This document shows positions 17,222-26,343 of a stretch of 64,000 bases of DNA, in pieces. Numbering within the stretch: position 1 is the stretch's first letter; the number at the start of each line of letters is the position of its first letter. The DNA is from Flavonifractor sp. An100 (GTDB taxonomy: Bacteria > Bacillota > Clostridia > Oscillospirales > Oscillospiraceae): contig NZ_NFMA01000005.1 of the NCBI RefSeq assembly GCF_002161175.1, positions 87,994 through 151,993 on the forward strand, given 5' to 3'. The translations under genes were made by a program, and so were the position numbers. The notes under the pieces are model-generated. The model worked only from the letters and a program-made list of their open reading frames with translations. It was not told the origin of the DNA and made no database searches.

Positions 17222-17905
17222 TTAGCCCTTCGCCAAAAATTCCAGTACCAAGGCATTAAAAGCCTCCCACTGATCCCGGGCCAGGAAATGGGTCCCAGGC
17301 AAGATGGACAGGCGGCTGGTGGGGATAGAGGCAGAAATCGCCCGGGTATGGGCCTCCTTGATCATATCCCGGTCTCCGGCGACCACCAAGGTGGGCAGGC
17401 GCAGCTTTCGCAGCTCCAGCAAAGAGATATGGGGCTGATGAACCATAAGTTCCATCCGCTCCAACTTTGGCTGGGCGGTGGGGTCAAAGTGGGAACGGAC
17501 TTTTAAGGAGGCCCACCCCAGCTCAATGGGAAGCTGGGTGGTGCGCTTCACCCCGGAGGGGTCCAGATTTGCTCCGTTTAAAATTAGTTTGTCAATATAC
17601 TGAGGATATTGAAGGGCAAATAGCAGTGCAATGTTTCCACCGTCTGAAAACCCCAGCAGGTGGCACTTTTCAATCCCCAGCTCATCCAAGAAGTCCTTTA
17701 AATCCTGGGCAAACTGCTCCAGGGTAAAGGGAGCCTCTCCCCGGGGGGATTCACCATGCCCTCGGGTATCTACCGCAATGACTCGGTAATGGGCGGAAAA
17801 AGGGGCCATCTGATGTTCAAAATAGGTGTGGTCTCCTCCGTTCCCATGAAGTAGAACTAGGGGAAACCCACTCCCCTGCTCCATATAATTTAATTTAATA
17901 TCCAT
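17222..17905 (-). CDS. Alpha/beta hydrolase
   Basis: A 227-residue alpha/beta-hydrolase fold enzyme. The oxyanion segment LVLLHGNGGDHTYF, the nucleophile elbow LLGFSDGGNIAL (Ser in GFSDGG), an Asp in VVAGDRDMIK and a His in LPGTHFLARD form a complete catalytic triad. The substrate is unknown; small ester or lactone hydrolysis is typical. The ATG at 17905 is used because AGGAGGAG lies just upstream. It is 47 bases after addB and 28 bases before the kinase gene. Confidence 0.85.
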   Translation of the reverse strand: MDIKLNYMEQGSGFPLVLLHGNGGDHTYFEHQMAPFSAHYRVIAVDTRGHGESPRGEAPFTLEQFAQDLKDFLDELGIEKCHLLGFSDGGNIALLFALQYPQYIDKLILNGANLDPSGVKRTTQLPIELGWASLKVRSHFDPTAQPKLERMELMVHQPHISLLELRKLRLPTLVVAGDRDMIKEAHTRAISASIPTSRLSILPGTHFLARDQWEAFNALVLEFLAKG

Positions 17906-17952
17906 CTGTCTCCTCCTCCCGGCCTCTACGTCCTGTGGCACCCGGGATTTTT

Positions 17953-20900
17953 CTATTTCTCTGCTCTGAGTTTCGAAATCGCTTCTGCTTGCGCCGCCTC
18001 CTCAGACAGGCGCTCCCAGAAGTCCTCAGCCCCAATGCTGTTCAGCCATCGGCGGCAGTCTCCTCCCCGGCCCTCCTCAAAGTGGCAGGCCGCGGCGTAA
18101 TCACAGTAGCGGCAGGCATTCTTTTCCGGACCGCGCCAGAAGGGGTCGGCGGCAATATTGCCCTGGGCCAATTCTTGACAAATATCACCCAGCACCCGTT
18201 GAATATGCTTTCCCAGCTTTCCTAGCTGCTCGGCGGTGGCCAGAGCGTCGCCAGTAATGGCTCCTGTACTCTTGGATACCCGGAGAGGTAAAAACCGATA
18301 CCCATCCTCACCGGTCTGCTCCATGGCCTGGAGCACCTCAGGCTGGTCCAAAACCAGTCCACTGCGGATCAGTTCCTTGTCCAGCGCCTTTCGCCAGGCC
18401 TCCTCGCTCATGCCGCGGCTGCCCCGAATCACCGCATCTCTGGCCGGTAAGTACAAAACTCCGGCTCCTTCGATTGGAAGGCCATACAACTCCTCTCCCT
18501 TTTCTTCCAGGGTAAAGAGATACAACAGCATCTGAAGTCCAAGCCCATTGAGAACTTCCGTCAGATCAAAGGACTTTCGGCCTGTCTTATAGTCCACCAC
18601 CCGCAGATATAACCTACCATTATGAACCCAGCCATCTACCCGGTCCACAAACCCAGACAGGCGGATGGTGACTCCGTCCTGGGTAAATTCCACTGGTGGG
18701 AGATCACCGGAGCGGCCAAAACCCAATTCAAAGGAGATGGCCTTAAACTGGGAATGAAACAGCTCTTCGGCCACATTCTCCACCACCGCTTGGACCGACC
18801 GCAGCAGGCGTCCAAAGAGATAGCGGAACCGCTCACTTTGACTCTCTAAACCACCCAGCTCCTGGGTTACATATTGGTCCACTGCCTGTTTGGTCAGTTG
18901 ACGCAGGCGCCGCTTCTCGTCCTGCCCCATGGCAGGCTCCAGTCCTGGCAACCTGGTCTGCTGAAACAGCTCGTCCTGGAGCACATGTTCCAACACATAG
19001 TGGACAAAGGTTCCGTACTCAGGCGCTGTAAAGCCTGCTGGCTTGCGGGGTTCTGCCTGGAGACCATAGCGCATGAAATAAGAAAAGTGGCAGGATTTAT
19101 AGCGGTCCATCCGAGAGGCGGACATAGCCACCTGCTTTCCGTACAACCGATGGGCCGCATCTGGAGAGAGCCTCCCCCGTTCCCAAGTAATTGCCTGCTC
19201 CAACCGCCGCACCGGCTGACGGAAGGAAGGAATCTGTCCTAGAACTCGGCGTATCTGAGGACTTTGTCCCGCCCCTTCTAGGGCAGGAACCGGTGACTGG
19301 AGGCAGAAGGGCTCAGGGAAGTCCGCTTCATGGCTGACCTTCAGGTCGGAAAAAAGCACCTGTAGTCGCTCCGCTAAAAAGCTGGGCCGGCGTTCCTCCC
19401 CTCCAGCACCACGCACCGGCCAGGAAACCAAAAGATGTTGGCTCGGCCTAGTACAGGTAAGGTAGACTGTAGTCATCTCACGGTACAGCATCTCCTGGGC
19501 AGAGCTATTCAGCTCCAAGCCGTAACTTGCCAAACACACCCGGTCCTCATCGGACAGCAGTCCCGGGGCGGTACTCACCATGGGGATGGAACTGTCGTCC
19601 GCCCCTAACAAAATCAGCACCTTCACCCGCTGTCCTGTCTGCCGAACGCTCTCCCCCGCTGTCACCCGGTCCAGGGAGACGGGAATGGTTCCAACATCAT
19701 ATTGAGATAGGACCAGACGGAACAGACCGGAAAACTCCTCCAAATCCAGGGGAGCATCCCCCAACAGAGCGGCGCACTGCTCCAGTCCTCCACATAAGAT
19801 CTTCCACAGCTGGCGGTACTCGTCCGCTAGGGTTGGCTCTCCCCGTTCTTTTAGTGCCTCTAAGCGCTCCTCCAGCCGCTGAGGCAATCCAATTTCCACC
19901 ATAAATGTGTAAAGTGCAATTACTTGTCCACATCCGGTATGGTTGGTATTTTTTCGCAATTCTTCCAGTGGCGCCACAACTCGCCGCCTAATTTGATCCA
20001 GCTTTTGGAGAAGGGAGCGATCTGTCTCTTCCATGGGATATCCATAGCCCTTTGGATGCCAGCTCCATTCCTTGCTCTGGGTCCAGCGGCTCCCTTTGAT
20101 GTCCCATTTCAGCACATAGTTTTCCAGTAAATCCTGCTCCTCCTGAGACAAATCGGTCAGCCCAGTTTTTAAATAGCGGAATACATCTTCGTAGGTGTAG
20201 CCTCCGGCCACCACATCTAAGGCAGCCGTCACCAGTGCCAGCACTGGCTTTTCCAAAATATCGGTCATCACCGAAGAAAACACCGGGATTCCGTACCGTG
20301 GGAAGACGGATTCGATTAAATTCCGATAGGTGCTATAATTGCGTGCCGCCACGCCAATATCCCGGAAGCGAATCCCCTCTTCCCGGACCAGCTGCAATAC
20401 ACGGGCGGCTGCCCACTCCACTTCAGAGCGGGGACCAGCCCCGCAAAACAGTTCCACGGCTCCGTGGCAAAGGTTTTCTGTCTCCAGGGATGGAGCAAAT
20501 AGGCATTTCTCCAACCGCATCAGGGCGGGTACCTTTCCCAGCCCACCATTGGAACAGAACTCAATCCTGTAAGAAATTCCCAGTGTTTGCGCCAGACGAA
20601 GGAGCTGAGCTGCTGTTCTTCGCGCCGGTGAGAAAATACCCACCCCTCCATCCGTTTCCTCTAAATGATCACAGGTGAGGACAACAGTGACTTGATGGGC
20701 CTGCCCAAGCAGCAGCCTTACGATCTCTCGCTGCTGGGGAGTGAAATCGGTAAAGCCATCCAGCCAAATATCTTTTCCAGCCGCCCAGGGAAATTCCTTC
20801 AGCTTATCCGCCGCTCGTGTCAGCCGGTCTCTGGGGTCAAAGGCGATTTGGGCGGTCAACGCGTCATAGGCTCCGCAAATCAGGCCCAAATCACGCAGCT

Positions 20901-21345
20901 TGTCGCCCTCCTGCTCCCCCAACTCCTCACCCGCCCGGATCAATGCCTCCGGAGGCACACAGCAGCTTTTCAGCTCATCTACTGTGGCCAAAAGAGATTG
21001 GAGAAAGGTCGGCCGGCGAGAGGGCTGACGGTAAATGGTCAATTGACTGGCCACAGACTGGACCGCATGATACATTAGCAGGATTCTTCCTCCGCCGTCC
21101 AGTTCTTCCTCTCCCAGCCCTACCGCCCCCTGGAACACCCGATTGGCCAATCGGCTAAAGGAGAGCACCTCGGCATACAGGGAGACACCGGCTCCGCCAG
21201 CACGACATAATGCCCGCTCCGCCTGGTGAGACTGCTGTTCTGGGACCATCAGGACCTGGGGGCGGTCTGTCCCCTGTTCACACAGCTGCCGGAGCAGCAA
21301 GCTGGTTTTTCCTGATCCTGCCCGCCCCAATATCAGTTTCAGCAC
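17953..21345 (-). CDS. addB: ATP-dependent helicase/nuclease subunit B
   Basis: A 1130-residue AddB protein, partner of AddA in break resection. It starts with a Walker A motif (ILGRAGSGKTSLLLRQL), keeps the helicase-like core, and ends in a RecB-type nuclease domain with RVVDYKTGRKSFDLTE. The four-cysteine iron-sulfur staple is visible as a Cys in SRMDRYKSCHFSYF together with CRYCDYAAAC near the C-terminus. The length is normal. It is the first gene of the addB-hydrolase-kinase-addA train. Confidence 0.95.
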   Translation of the reverse strand: MLKLILGRAGSGKTSLLLRQLCEQGTDRPQVLMVPEQQSHQAERALCRAGGAGVSLYAEVLSFSRLANRVFQGAVGLGEEELDGGGRILLMYHAVQSVASQLTIYRQPSRRPTFLQSLLATVDELKSCCVPPEALIRAGEELGEQEGDKLRDLGLICGAYDALTAQIAFDPRDRLTRAADKLKEFPWAAGKDIWLDGFTDFTPQQREIVRLLLGQAHQVTVVLTCDHLEETDGGVGIFSPARRTAAQLLRLAQTLGISYRIEFCSNGGLGKVPALMRLEKCLFAPSLETENLCHGAVELFCGAGPRSEVEWAAARVLQLVREEGIRFRDIGVAARNYSTYRNLIESVFPRYGIPVFSSVMTDILEKPVLALVTAALDVVAGGYTYEDVFRYLKTGLTDLSQEEQDLLENYVLKWDIKGSRWTQSKEWSWHPKGYGYPMEETDRSLLQKLDQIRRRVVAPLEELRKNTNHTGCGQVIALYTFMVEIGLPQRLEERLEALKERGEPTLADEYRQLWKILCGGLEQCAALLGDAPLDLEEFSGLFRLVLSQYDVGTIPVSLDRVTAGESVRQTGQRVKVLILLGADDSSIPMVSTAPGLLSDEDRVCLASYGLELNSSAQEMLYREMTTVYLTCTRPSQHLLVSWPVRGAGGEERRPSFLAERLQVLFSDLKVSHEADFPEPFCLQSPVPALEGAGQSPQIRRVLGQIPSFRQPVRRLEQAITWERGRLSPDAAHRLYGKQVAMSASRMDRYKSCHFSYFMRYGLQAEPRKPAGFTAPEYGTFVHYVLEHVLQDELFQQTRLPGLEPAMGQDEKRRLRQLTKQAVDQYVTQELGGLESQSERFRYLFGRLLRSVQAVVENVAEELFHSQFKAISFELGFGRSGDLPPVEFTQDGVTIRLSGFVDRVDGWVHNGRLYLRVVDYKTGRKSFDLTEVLNGLGLQMLLYLFTLEEKGEELYGLPIEGAGVLYLPARDAVIRGSRGMSEEAWRKALDKELIRSGLVLDQPEVLQAMEQTGEDGYRFLPLRVSKSTGAITGDALATAEQLGKLGKHIQRVLGDICQELAQGNIAADPFWRGPEKNACRYCDYAAACHFEEGRGGDCRRWLNSIGAEDFWERLSEEAAQAEAISKLRAEK

Positions 21346-21436
21346 GGTTCTCCCTCCTTTTCATTTCGTTTCAGGCTATTGTACCATACTCTCTTCTACA
21401 AAAAAAGATATTTCTTTCCCCTGACTCTACTGACAT

Positions 21437-21479
21437 TTAAAACTCCGGCCGCCAGACTACCACAGTCCAGCGGCCGGAG
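21437..21479 (-). terminator. Terminator of the AGCS symporter gene
   Basis: A 10-bp GC-rich stem (21443-21452 with 21470-21479) lies 18 bases beyond the stop of the symporter gene. On the minus strand it is followed by TTTTAAAT. Confidence 0.72.
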
Positions 21480-21496
21480 CACAGATCGTTCTTTCA

Positions 21497-22942
21497 TTAG
21501 TTCCAAAAATCAGTTTGATCTTTTAATCCAATGGAGGCAGCCTTAAACACCGGGTTCTTGCCGGCTTTTTTCTGAAGCACATAATCATCCAGAGCTTTTA
21601 GGGCAGTGCTGCCCAGAATCACAATGACCGGCAGATTGATCAGTGCCATAATGCCCATCAGCACATCAGCAATGGCCCACACCAACCCGAACTCCAGCTG
21701 AGCCCCTAGGAAAATCGCCACAACCGCACAGATCCGGAACACATTCATAGGCTTCTTTTCCAGGGTACGTCCGGCCACATAATTCAAGCAACCCTCGCAG
21801 TAGAACAGATTGCCCAGCAGCGTGGTAAAGGCAAAGAGAAGCATCGCTACAGTGATGAAATACGGTCCAACAACTCCAAACACCGAAGACATGGATGCCT
21901 GCACATAGGAGATGCCGTCCTCCATGGAGATGTCAGGGGCCACTCCGGAACACAGGCACATCATAGCAGTGGCGGTACACACCAGAATGGTGTCGATAAA
22001 TACCGAGAGCATCTGCACCAGTCCCTGCTTCACCGGGTGGGATACATTGGCCGCCGCAGCCGCATTGGGCGCTGAGCCCACGCCAGCCTCGTTGGAGAAC
22101 AGGCCACGTTTGACTCCCTGCATCACAGCTGACACGGCGAAGGCACTGAAAATCGCCTTGAAGTCAAAGGCACTCTGGAAAATCTTCACCAGCACACTGG
22201 GCAGCAGTTCCAGATTCATGACCATGACTACCAGCGCCATCAGAATGTAAAGAACGCCCATTACCGGCACCAACACGCCAGTGACCTTGACCAGCCGTTT
22301 CCCGCCGCCCAAAATACAGACCGCTACCAGGATAGCCAAAATCGCGCCGCCAATCACGGTGGCCAGATTCATTTCCCGGCCCATAATAGTCACCATTGCC
22401 TTTTGGTAAAAAGCGTAGCCCTTCATCGTGGTGATGAGGTTAAAGGAGGCCAGCATATTGAAGCCTCCGGCGTAGGTTGCAATGAGGGCCACCGCAAACA
22501 CCACGCCCAGTCCTCGGCTTTTCAAGGCCGCCTGAATGTAGTAGGATGGACCGCCGTAGCTGCCGCCATTGGGGTCACGCTTTTTATAGATCTGAGCCAA
22601 GGTACTCTCAACAAACGCAGTGGCTCCTCCCACGATGGCGATCAGCCACATCCAAAACACCGCACCATAGCCGCCAATACAGATCGCACTGGCCACTCCC
22701 ACGATATTGCCCGTACCCACTCGGCTGGCGGTGGAAACCATCAACGCCTCAAACGCAGAAACCGCATTTCGGTCGTTGCTCTTTTCTCCTACGACCCGGA
22801 CCGACTCACCTAGCAGTCGCAGCTGAATCAGTTTTGTGCGCAAGGTGAAGTACAAGCCAACTGCCAGCAAAAGAATAATCAGCAGATAGCTGTACATGAA
22901 GGTACTGATGGTATTGATCAGCCCCGAAAACGCCTCGTACAT
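21497..22942 (-). CDS. Alanine/glycine:cation symporter (AGCS family)
   Basis: A 481-residue membrane transporter of the AGCS family, importing alanine or glycine with Na+. Typical segments are ASRVGTGNIVGVASAI, DPNGGSYGGPSYYIQ and the signature RGLFSNEAGVGSAPNAAAAA. Around ten or eleven hydrophobic helices are visible. It lies downstream of sigE on the same strand, with a 102-base gap and its own terminator. A second, clearly different AGCS protein is encoded in the mobile element at 61139-62629. Confidence 0.93.
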   Translation of the reverse strand: MYEAFSGLINTISTFMYSYLLIILLLAVGLYFTLRTKLIQLRLLGESVRVVGEKSNDRNAVSAFEALMVSTASRVGTGNIVGVASAICIGGYGAVFWMWLIAIVGGATAFVESTLAQIYKKRDPNGGSYGGPSYYIQAALKSRGLGVVFAVALIATYAGGFNMLASFNLITTMKGYAFYQKAMVTIMGREMNLATVIGGAILAILVAVCILGGGKRLVKVTGVLVPVMGVLYILMALVVMVMNLELLPSVLVKIFQSAFDFKAIFSAFAVSAVMQGVKRGLFSNEAGVGSAPNAAAAANVSHPVKQGLVQMLSVFIDTILVCTATAMMCLCSGVAPDISMEDGISYVQASMSSVFGVVGPYFITVAMLLFAFTTLLGNLFYCEGCLNYVAGRTLEKKPMNVFRICAVVAIFLGAQLEFGLVWAIADVLMGIMALINLPVIVILGSTALKALDDYVLQKKAGKNPVFKAASIGLKDQTDFWN

Positions 22943-23044
22943 AAGCTCTTCCTCTCTTTTTTTAATTGGTCCCCGCTCTCCACTTCGGAGTTCTCTTTAG
23001 TATATCATAAGCCTCCTTTTTTTCCAACCTTTTTCCTATTTTCT

Positions 23045-23767
23045 CTACATAAGGCGCAGGATTTCTTTTTTCAAGCGGGCAATGATCCGCTTTTCTAGTC
23101 GGGAAATGTAAGATTGAGAGATTCCCAACTGATCGGCGACCTCCTTCTGAGTCTGCTCCCGTTTGCCTTCCAGCCCAAAACGCATGGTAATAATGGTCCG
23201 TTCTCTCGGCTCCAGGTGGTCCATAGCCTGCTGGAGCAGCTGCCGGTCCACATCCGCTTCAATAGGACGCATGACCAAGTCCCCATCTGTCCCCAAAATA
23301 TCGGACAACAGTAGCTCGTTGCCGTCCCAGTCCGTATTTAGCGGTTCATCAAAGGACAGTTCTGTCTTCTGATTGGCAGTTTTACGTAGATACATTAGGA
23401 TTTCATTTTCAATGCAGCGGCTGGCGTAGGTGGCTAATTTAATGCTTTTTGCTGGCTGATAGGTGCCCACCGCTTTAATAAGGCCAATGGTACCGATGGA
23501 AATGAGATCTTCAATATTTACTCCAGTGTTTTCAAATCGACGTGCGATGTAAGCCACCAGACGCAGGTTATGTTCGATCAATTGGTTCCGGGCCTGCTCA
23601 TCTCCCTGTTCCAGACGGGCGATCAGCTCCCCCTCCTCCTCCCGGCTTAGGGGGGCAGGCAACGTATCGCTCCCTCCGATGTACATGACTTTTTCCGGCA
23701 AACACAGTCCAAAACGGGACAGCCATTCCGCCAGTTTTTTCCTCCAGCGGACCACCCAAATGCTCAT
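23045..23767 (-). CDS. sigE: Sporulation sigma factor SigE
   Basis: A 240-residue sigma-70 factor of the mother cell. It carries an N-terminal pro-sequence ending near [17 protein letters not shown], which corresponds to the region cleaved by SpoIIGA in Bacillus. Region 2 ([44 protein letters not shown]) and region 4 ([21 protein letters not shown]) are complete. The ATG at 23767 overlaps the spoIIGA stop as ATGA, so translation is probably coupled. The frame is open upstream but lies inside spoIIGA. sigG, which follows sigE in Bacillus, is not here; an AGCS transporter follows instead. Confidence 0.95.
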   Translation of the reverse strand: MSIWVVRWRKKLAEWLSRFGLCLPEKVMYIGGSDTLPAPLSREEEGELIARLEQGDEQARNQLIEHNLRLVAYIARRFENTGVNIEDLISIGTIGLIKAVGTYQPAKSIKLATYASRCIENEILMYLRKTANQKTELSFDEPLNTDWDGNELLLSDILGTDGDLVMRPIEADVDRQLLQQAMDHLEPRERTIITMRFGLEGKREQTQKEVADQLGISQSYISRLEKRIIARLKKEILRLM

Positions 23768-24648
23768 GCTACTCCGTCCTTTCCATCCAATGCACCAACC
23801 AAGGCCCGGTAACCGCCCCCATCTGACACCGGTGTAGGGGACATAGCCACCACATAGGGACCTAGCTCCACTCCATTTAACCGCACCTGATCCACACGCA
23901 CCCCCAACAGCAGTCCACACTCTACACCAATGCAACGGTAAGGAAGCAGACGAAACCGTCCCTTCCAGTCCCCCCTCCCTAAGCGGGCCAAGCCACTGGC
24001 AGGGTCGCTCAGGTCCTCTCCCACGGGTCGGTTCTCTCTTGGAAACAGCTCCTTCAAGCTGTCTCCATCCGCAACAATTACCGGCCGTCCGGAAGCTGGA
24101 TCGGTGAGGGTGTTTCCAGTATCCACCAGGGCCATCAGTTTAACCTGCCGCCCCCTTAACGCCAATTCTAAGGACAGAAGTTCGCCGGACTGGACTGTAT
24201 GCCGTCCTACGCGGCGAAATACCAGGGACAACACTCCATAACAAACTGCTGCCGATAGAAACACTATTTTTATATCCATAGGGGAATACAAGACTCCCCG
24301 ATTGCCCAGTGTCAGCCCCTGTCCGCCCATCAAACTGATGGCCACCACACCGCCGCCGAAGGCACAGGCCAGAGCTAAAAAAATGATCCCCTGCCGCAAC
24401 AGCCTTCGGCTGCCGCCGTAGGCCACCAACAGCATCCCAGCCGCCGAAGCCACCCGGCACAGTGGATGGCTTAAAAACATCAGGCCAGGGAGAAACAGGG
24501 CCACCGCATACAGTCCGCCTAATACAGCCCCAATCCCGAACCGAATCCGATGTAGAGGCTCCCCTGCCAGACGGGCCGCGCACAGCAACAGCAGATAGTC
24601 CACCACAGCGTTGAGCAAAAACAGAGTGTCTACATAGATCACTGTCAC
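23764..24648 (-). CDS. spoIIGA: Sigma-E processing peptidase SpoIIGA
   Basis: A 294-residue membrane aspartic protease that activates pro-SigE at the sporulation septum. The N-terminal half has about five hydrophobic helices (starting [20 protein letters not shown]). The C-terminal half carries the single catalytic motif [20 protein letters not shown], as in Bacillus SpoIIGA, which works as a dimer. It precedes sigE with an ATGA overlap. A TATAAT-like hexamer is visible upstream near 24700, but a clear Spo0A box was not found. Confidence 0.94.
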   Translation of the reverse strand: MTVIYVDTLFLLNAVVDYLLLLCAARLAGEPLHRIRFGIGAVLGGLYAVALFLPGLMFLSHPLCRVASAAGMLLVAYGGSRRLLRQGIIFLALACAFGGGVVAISLMGGQGLTLGNRGVLYSPMDIKIVFLSAAVCYGVLSLVFRRVGRHTVQSGELLSLELALRGRQVKLMALVDTGNTLTDPASGRPVIVADGDSLKELFPRENRPVGEDLSDPASGLARLGRGDWKGRFRLLPYRCIGVECGLLLGVRVDQVRLNGVELGPYVVAMSPTPVSDGGGYRALVGALDGKDGVA

Positions 24649-24778
24649 CGTGCTTCCCTCCCCCTGTGTCTTCGGTGTTCTCAGCAGACCTTATTATAGG
24701 GGCTTGACCTGGAAAAATCAGTCAGAATCCGGCAGGGATTTTTTGTCGCATCCCCTCCCCCATCCTAGGCACCCTATA

Positions 24779-24837
24779 TTGACAAAACAGTAACATCGAA
24801 TTATAATATCGTTAGACGATATTATAATTCGATGTTA
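24779..24837 (+). promoter_or_regulatory. Consensus promoter inside a perfect 22-bp inverted repeat (probable PadR operator)
   Basis: TTGACA (24779-24784) and TATAAT (24802-24807) are exactly 17 bases apart. The -10 hexamer lies inside the left arm (24791-24812) of a perfect inverted repeat whose right arm is 24816-24837, with a TAG spacer. The expected start site falls at the centre of the dyad. This is the geometry of a repressor operator. Autoregulation by the PadR protein encoded next is the simplest reading. The same dyad would also form a strong hairpin in DNA or RNA. Confidence 0.88.
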
Positions 24838-24857
24838 TAAAAAGGAGGGACACCACC

Positions 24858-25172
24858 ATGGGGGGCAAAAGCCGTGGGCCGCTGACGGAGCCCATGTTTT
24901 ACGTCTTGATGTCCTTTCTGAAACGGGACATGTGCGGCACTGAAATTACGGAATTTGTGGAGCGGCGTACAGGTGGTCGGGTACGCCTGGGCCCCGGCAC
25001 GCTCTATACTTTGCTGGGAAAATTCCAAGATGAAAAACTGATTGAAGAGACGGAAGTGGACGGACGAAAACGCACCTACCACCTCACATCCAAAGGCCGG
25101 AGCGTCTATCAAGAGGAATTGGATCGGCTGCGGCAATGCGTCCAGGACGCCGACGAGGAGGAGTTGCCATGA
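24858..25172 (+). CDS. PadR family transcriptional regulator
   Basis: A 104-residue PadR winged-helix protein: GPLTEPMFYVLMSFLKRDMCG, then a recognition region with RVRLGPGTLYTLLGKFQ and the wing EVDGRKRTYHLTSKGR. PadR proteins are mostly repressors released by small molecules or by target-specific signals. GGAGGG is its ribosome site. The stop overlaps the next start as ATGA, coupling it to the first of four DUF2812 membrane proteins. It is expected to bind the perfect dyad at its own promoter. Confidence 0.94.
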   Translation: MGGKSRGPLTEPMFYVLMSFLKRDMCGTEITEFVERRTGGRVRLGPGTLYTLLGKFQDEKLIEETEVDGRKRTYHLTSKGRSVYQEELDRLRQCVQDADEEELP

Positions 25173-26329
25173 GCACAACTGTCATTCGTTTTACCCCGGT
25201 CAGCGGCTATGACCTGCTCGGCCTGGAGGGCTGGCTTGCCAAGATGGCCGCCCGGGGCCTGCTCTTTTCTCTGACTGCTGGGCCCTTCACCTTCTTTGAG
25301 CGAACAGAGCCCCGGGCGGTGACCGTTCACCTGGAGTGCGCCCGGGAGAAAACCGACCAGGAGGACGAGGAGCTCTCTGCCCTCTATGAGGAGTCGGGCT
25401 GGGAATACTGGGGCATCTTTCGAAAGAACTTCCATGTTTTTGCCTCCCCAGTGGATGAAAACCTCACTGCCCACACCGATCGGTCGGTACTGGGTTATGC
25501 CATCCGGCGGTTCTTCCGCCAAAAGCTGTTGGGTGGATTAGGGTTGGCTCTGATCAATTTCATGCTTCTCTCCTTCTATTATCCTGGTAGCTATACACTA
25601 AGTGTGCTACGCTACTACCCCGCGGAGCGGCTGAGCTCCGTGCTCCCTTTTTTCCTGTCCCTGGGGGGGCTGGTGCTTACTGATCTGGCCTACCTCCACG
25701 GACTTGGGGTACTCCTGCGTCTCAGCCGCCGCGTAAAAAGAGACCTGCCTCTCTCCCCTGCCCCAGGCAGCCGACTGAGTGGGCTGGCGGTGGCAGCTGC
25801 TACTCTTCTCTTGGGGATCGTGCTGGTCAACTTCTGCACTCAGCTCTGGGACTACACCAGGCCCTGGCTTTCTCTGGAAGATTCCGGCTTTATTACTTTG
25901 ACGGAGATCGAGGGGGAGGACTTTCGACTAACCCAGGACGACCAACTCAATATGTCACGAATCAGTCACAGCGATACCTTGCTTTCCCCTGAATCCTGGT
26001 ATTTTCAGCAGTACGGCGCGTTCCCTCACTATGAGGACGGTACAGTGAGTCTGAGTACCGTTCCGCACCTGGAGCTGTATGTCACCCGTTATCACTTCGC
26101 TTTCCTGGCTAAACAGCGGGTGCTGGAGTGGAGCTACTACGGTGGCTCAGACCAGTATGAGATCCTGGAACCTGCCTACGGCCTGGACCAGGTTCTGCTG
26201 CTCCAGGGAGAGAAGGGCGCTTACCTTATCCTCCGCATGGACAAAACCGTCCTGCGGGCTGACTACCGGGGAAATCAAGATCTAACAAATTATCTAGAGC
26301 AATTTGCCAAAATGATAGAGTCGCTGTAA
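25169..26329 (+). CDS. DUF2812 membrane protein, paralog 1
   Basis: A 386-residue protein. The first ~105 residues are a DUF2812 domain (FTPVSGYDLLGLEGWLAKMA ... LYEESGWEYWGIF), a domain commonly encoded beside PadR. Three hydrophobic segments follow (about 125-148, 158-182 and 210-232), then an extracytoplasmic C-terminal domain of about 150 residues ending in the helix LTNYLEQFAKMI. The ATG at 25169 overlaps the padR stop. Three further paralogs follow on the same strand. Function unknown; membrane placement is supported by the hydrophobic segments. Confidence 0.87.
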   Translation: MSTTVIRFTPVSGYDLLGLEGWLAKMAARGLLFSLTAGPFTFFERTEPRAVTVHLECAREKTDQEDEELSALYEESGWEYWGIFRKNFHVFASPVDENLTAHTDRSVLGYAIRRFFRQKLLGGLGLALINFMLLSFYYPGSYTLSVLRYYPAERLSSVLPFFLSLGGLVLTDLAYLHGLGVLLRLSRRVKRDLPLSPAPGSRLSGLAVAAATLLLGIVLVNFCTQLWDYTRPWLSLEDSGFITLTEIEGEDFRLTQDDQLNMSRISHSDTLLSPESWYFQQYGAFPHYEDGTVSLSTVPHLELYVTRYHFAFLAKQRVLEWSYYGGSDQYEILEPAYGLDQVLLLQGEKGAYLILRMDKTVLRADYRGNQDLTNYLEQFAKMIESL

Positions 26330-26343
26330 AGGAGGTTCCCTTT

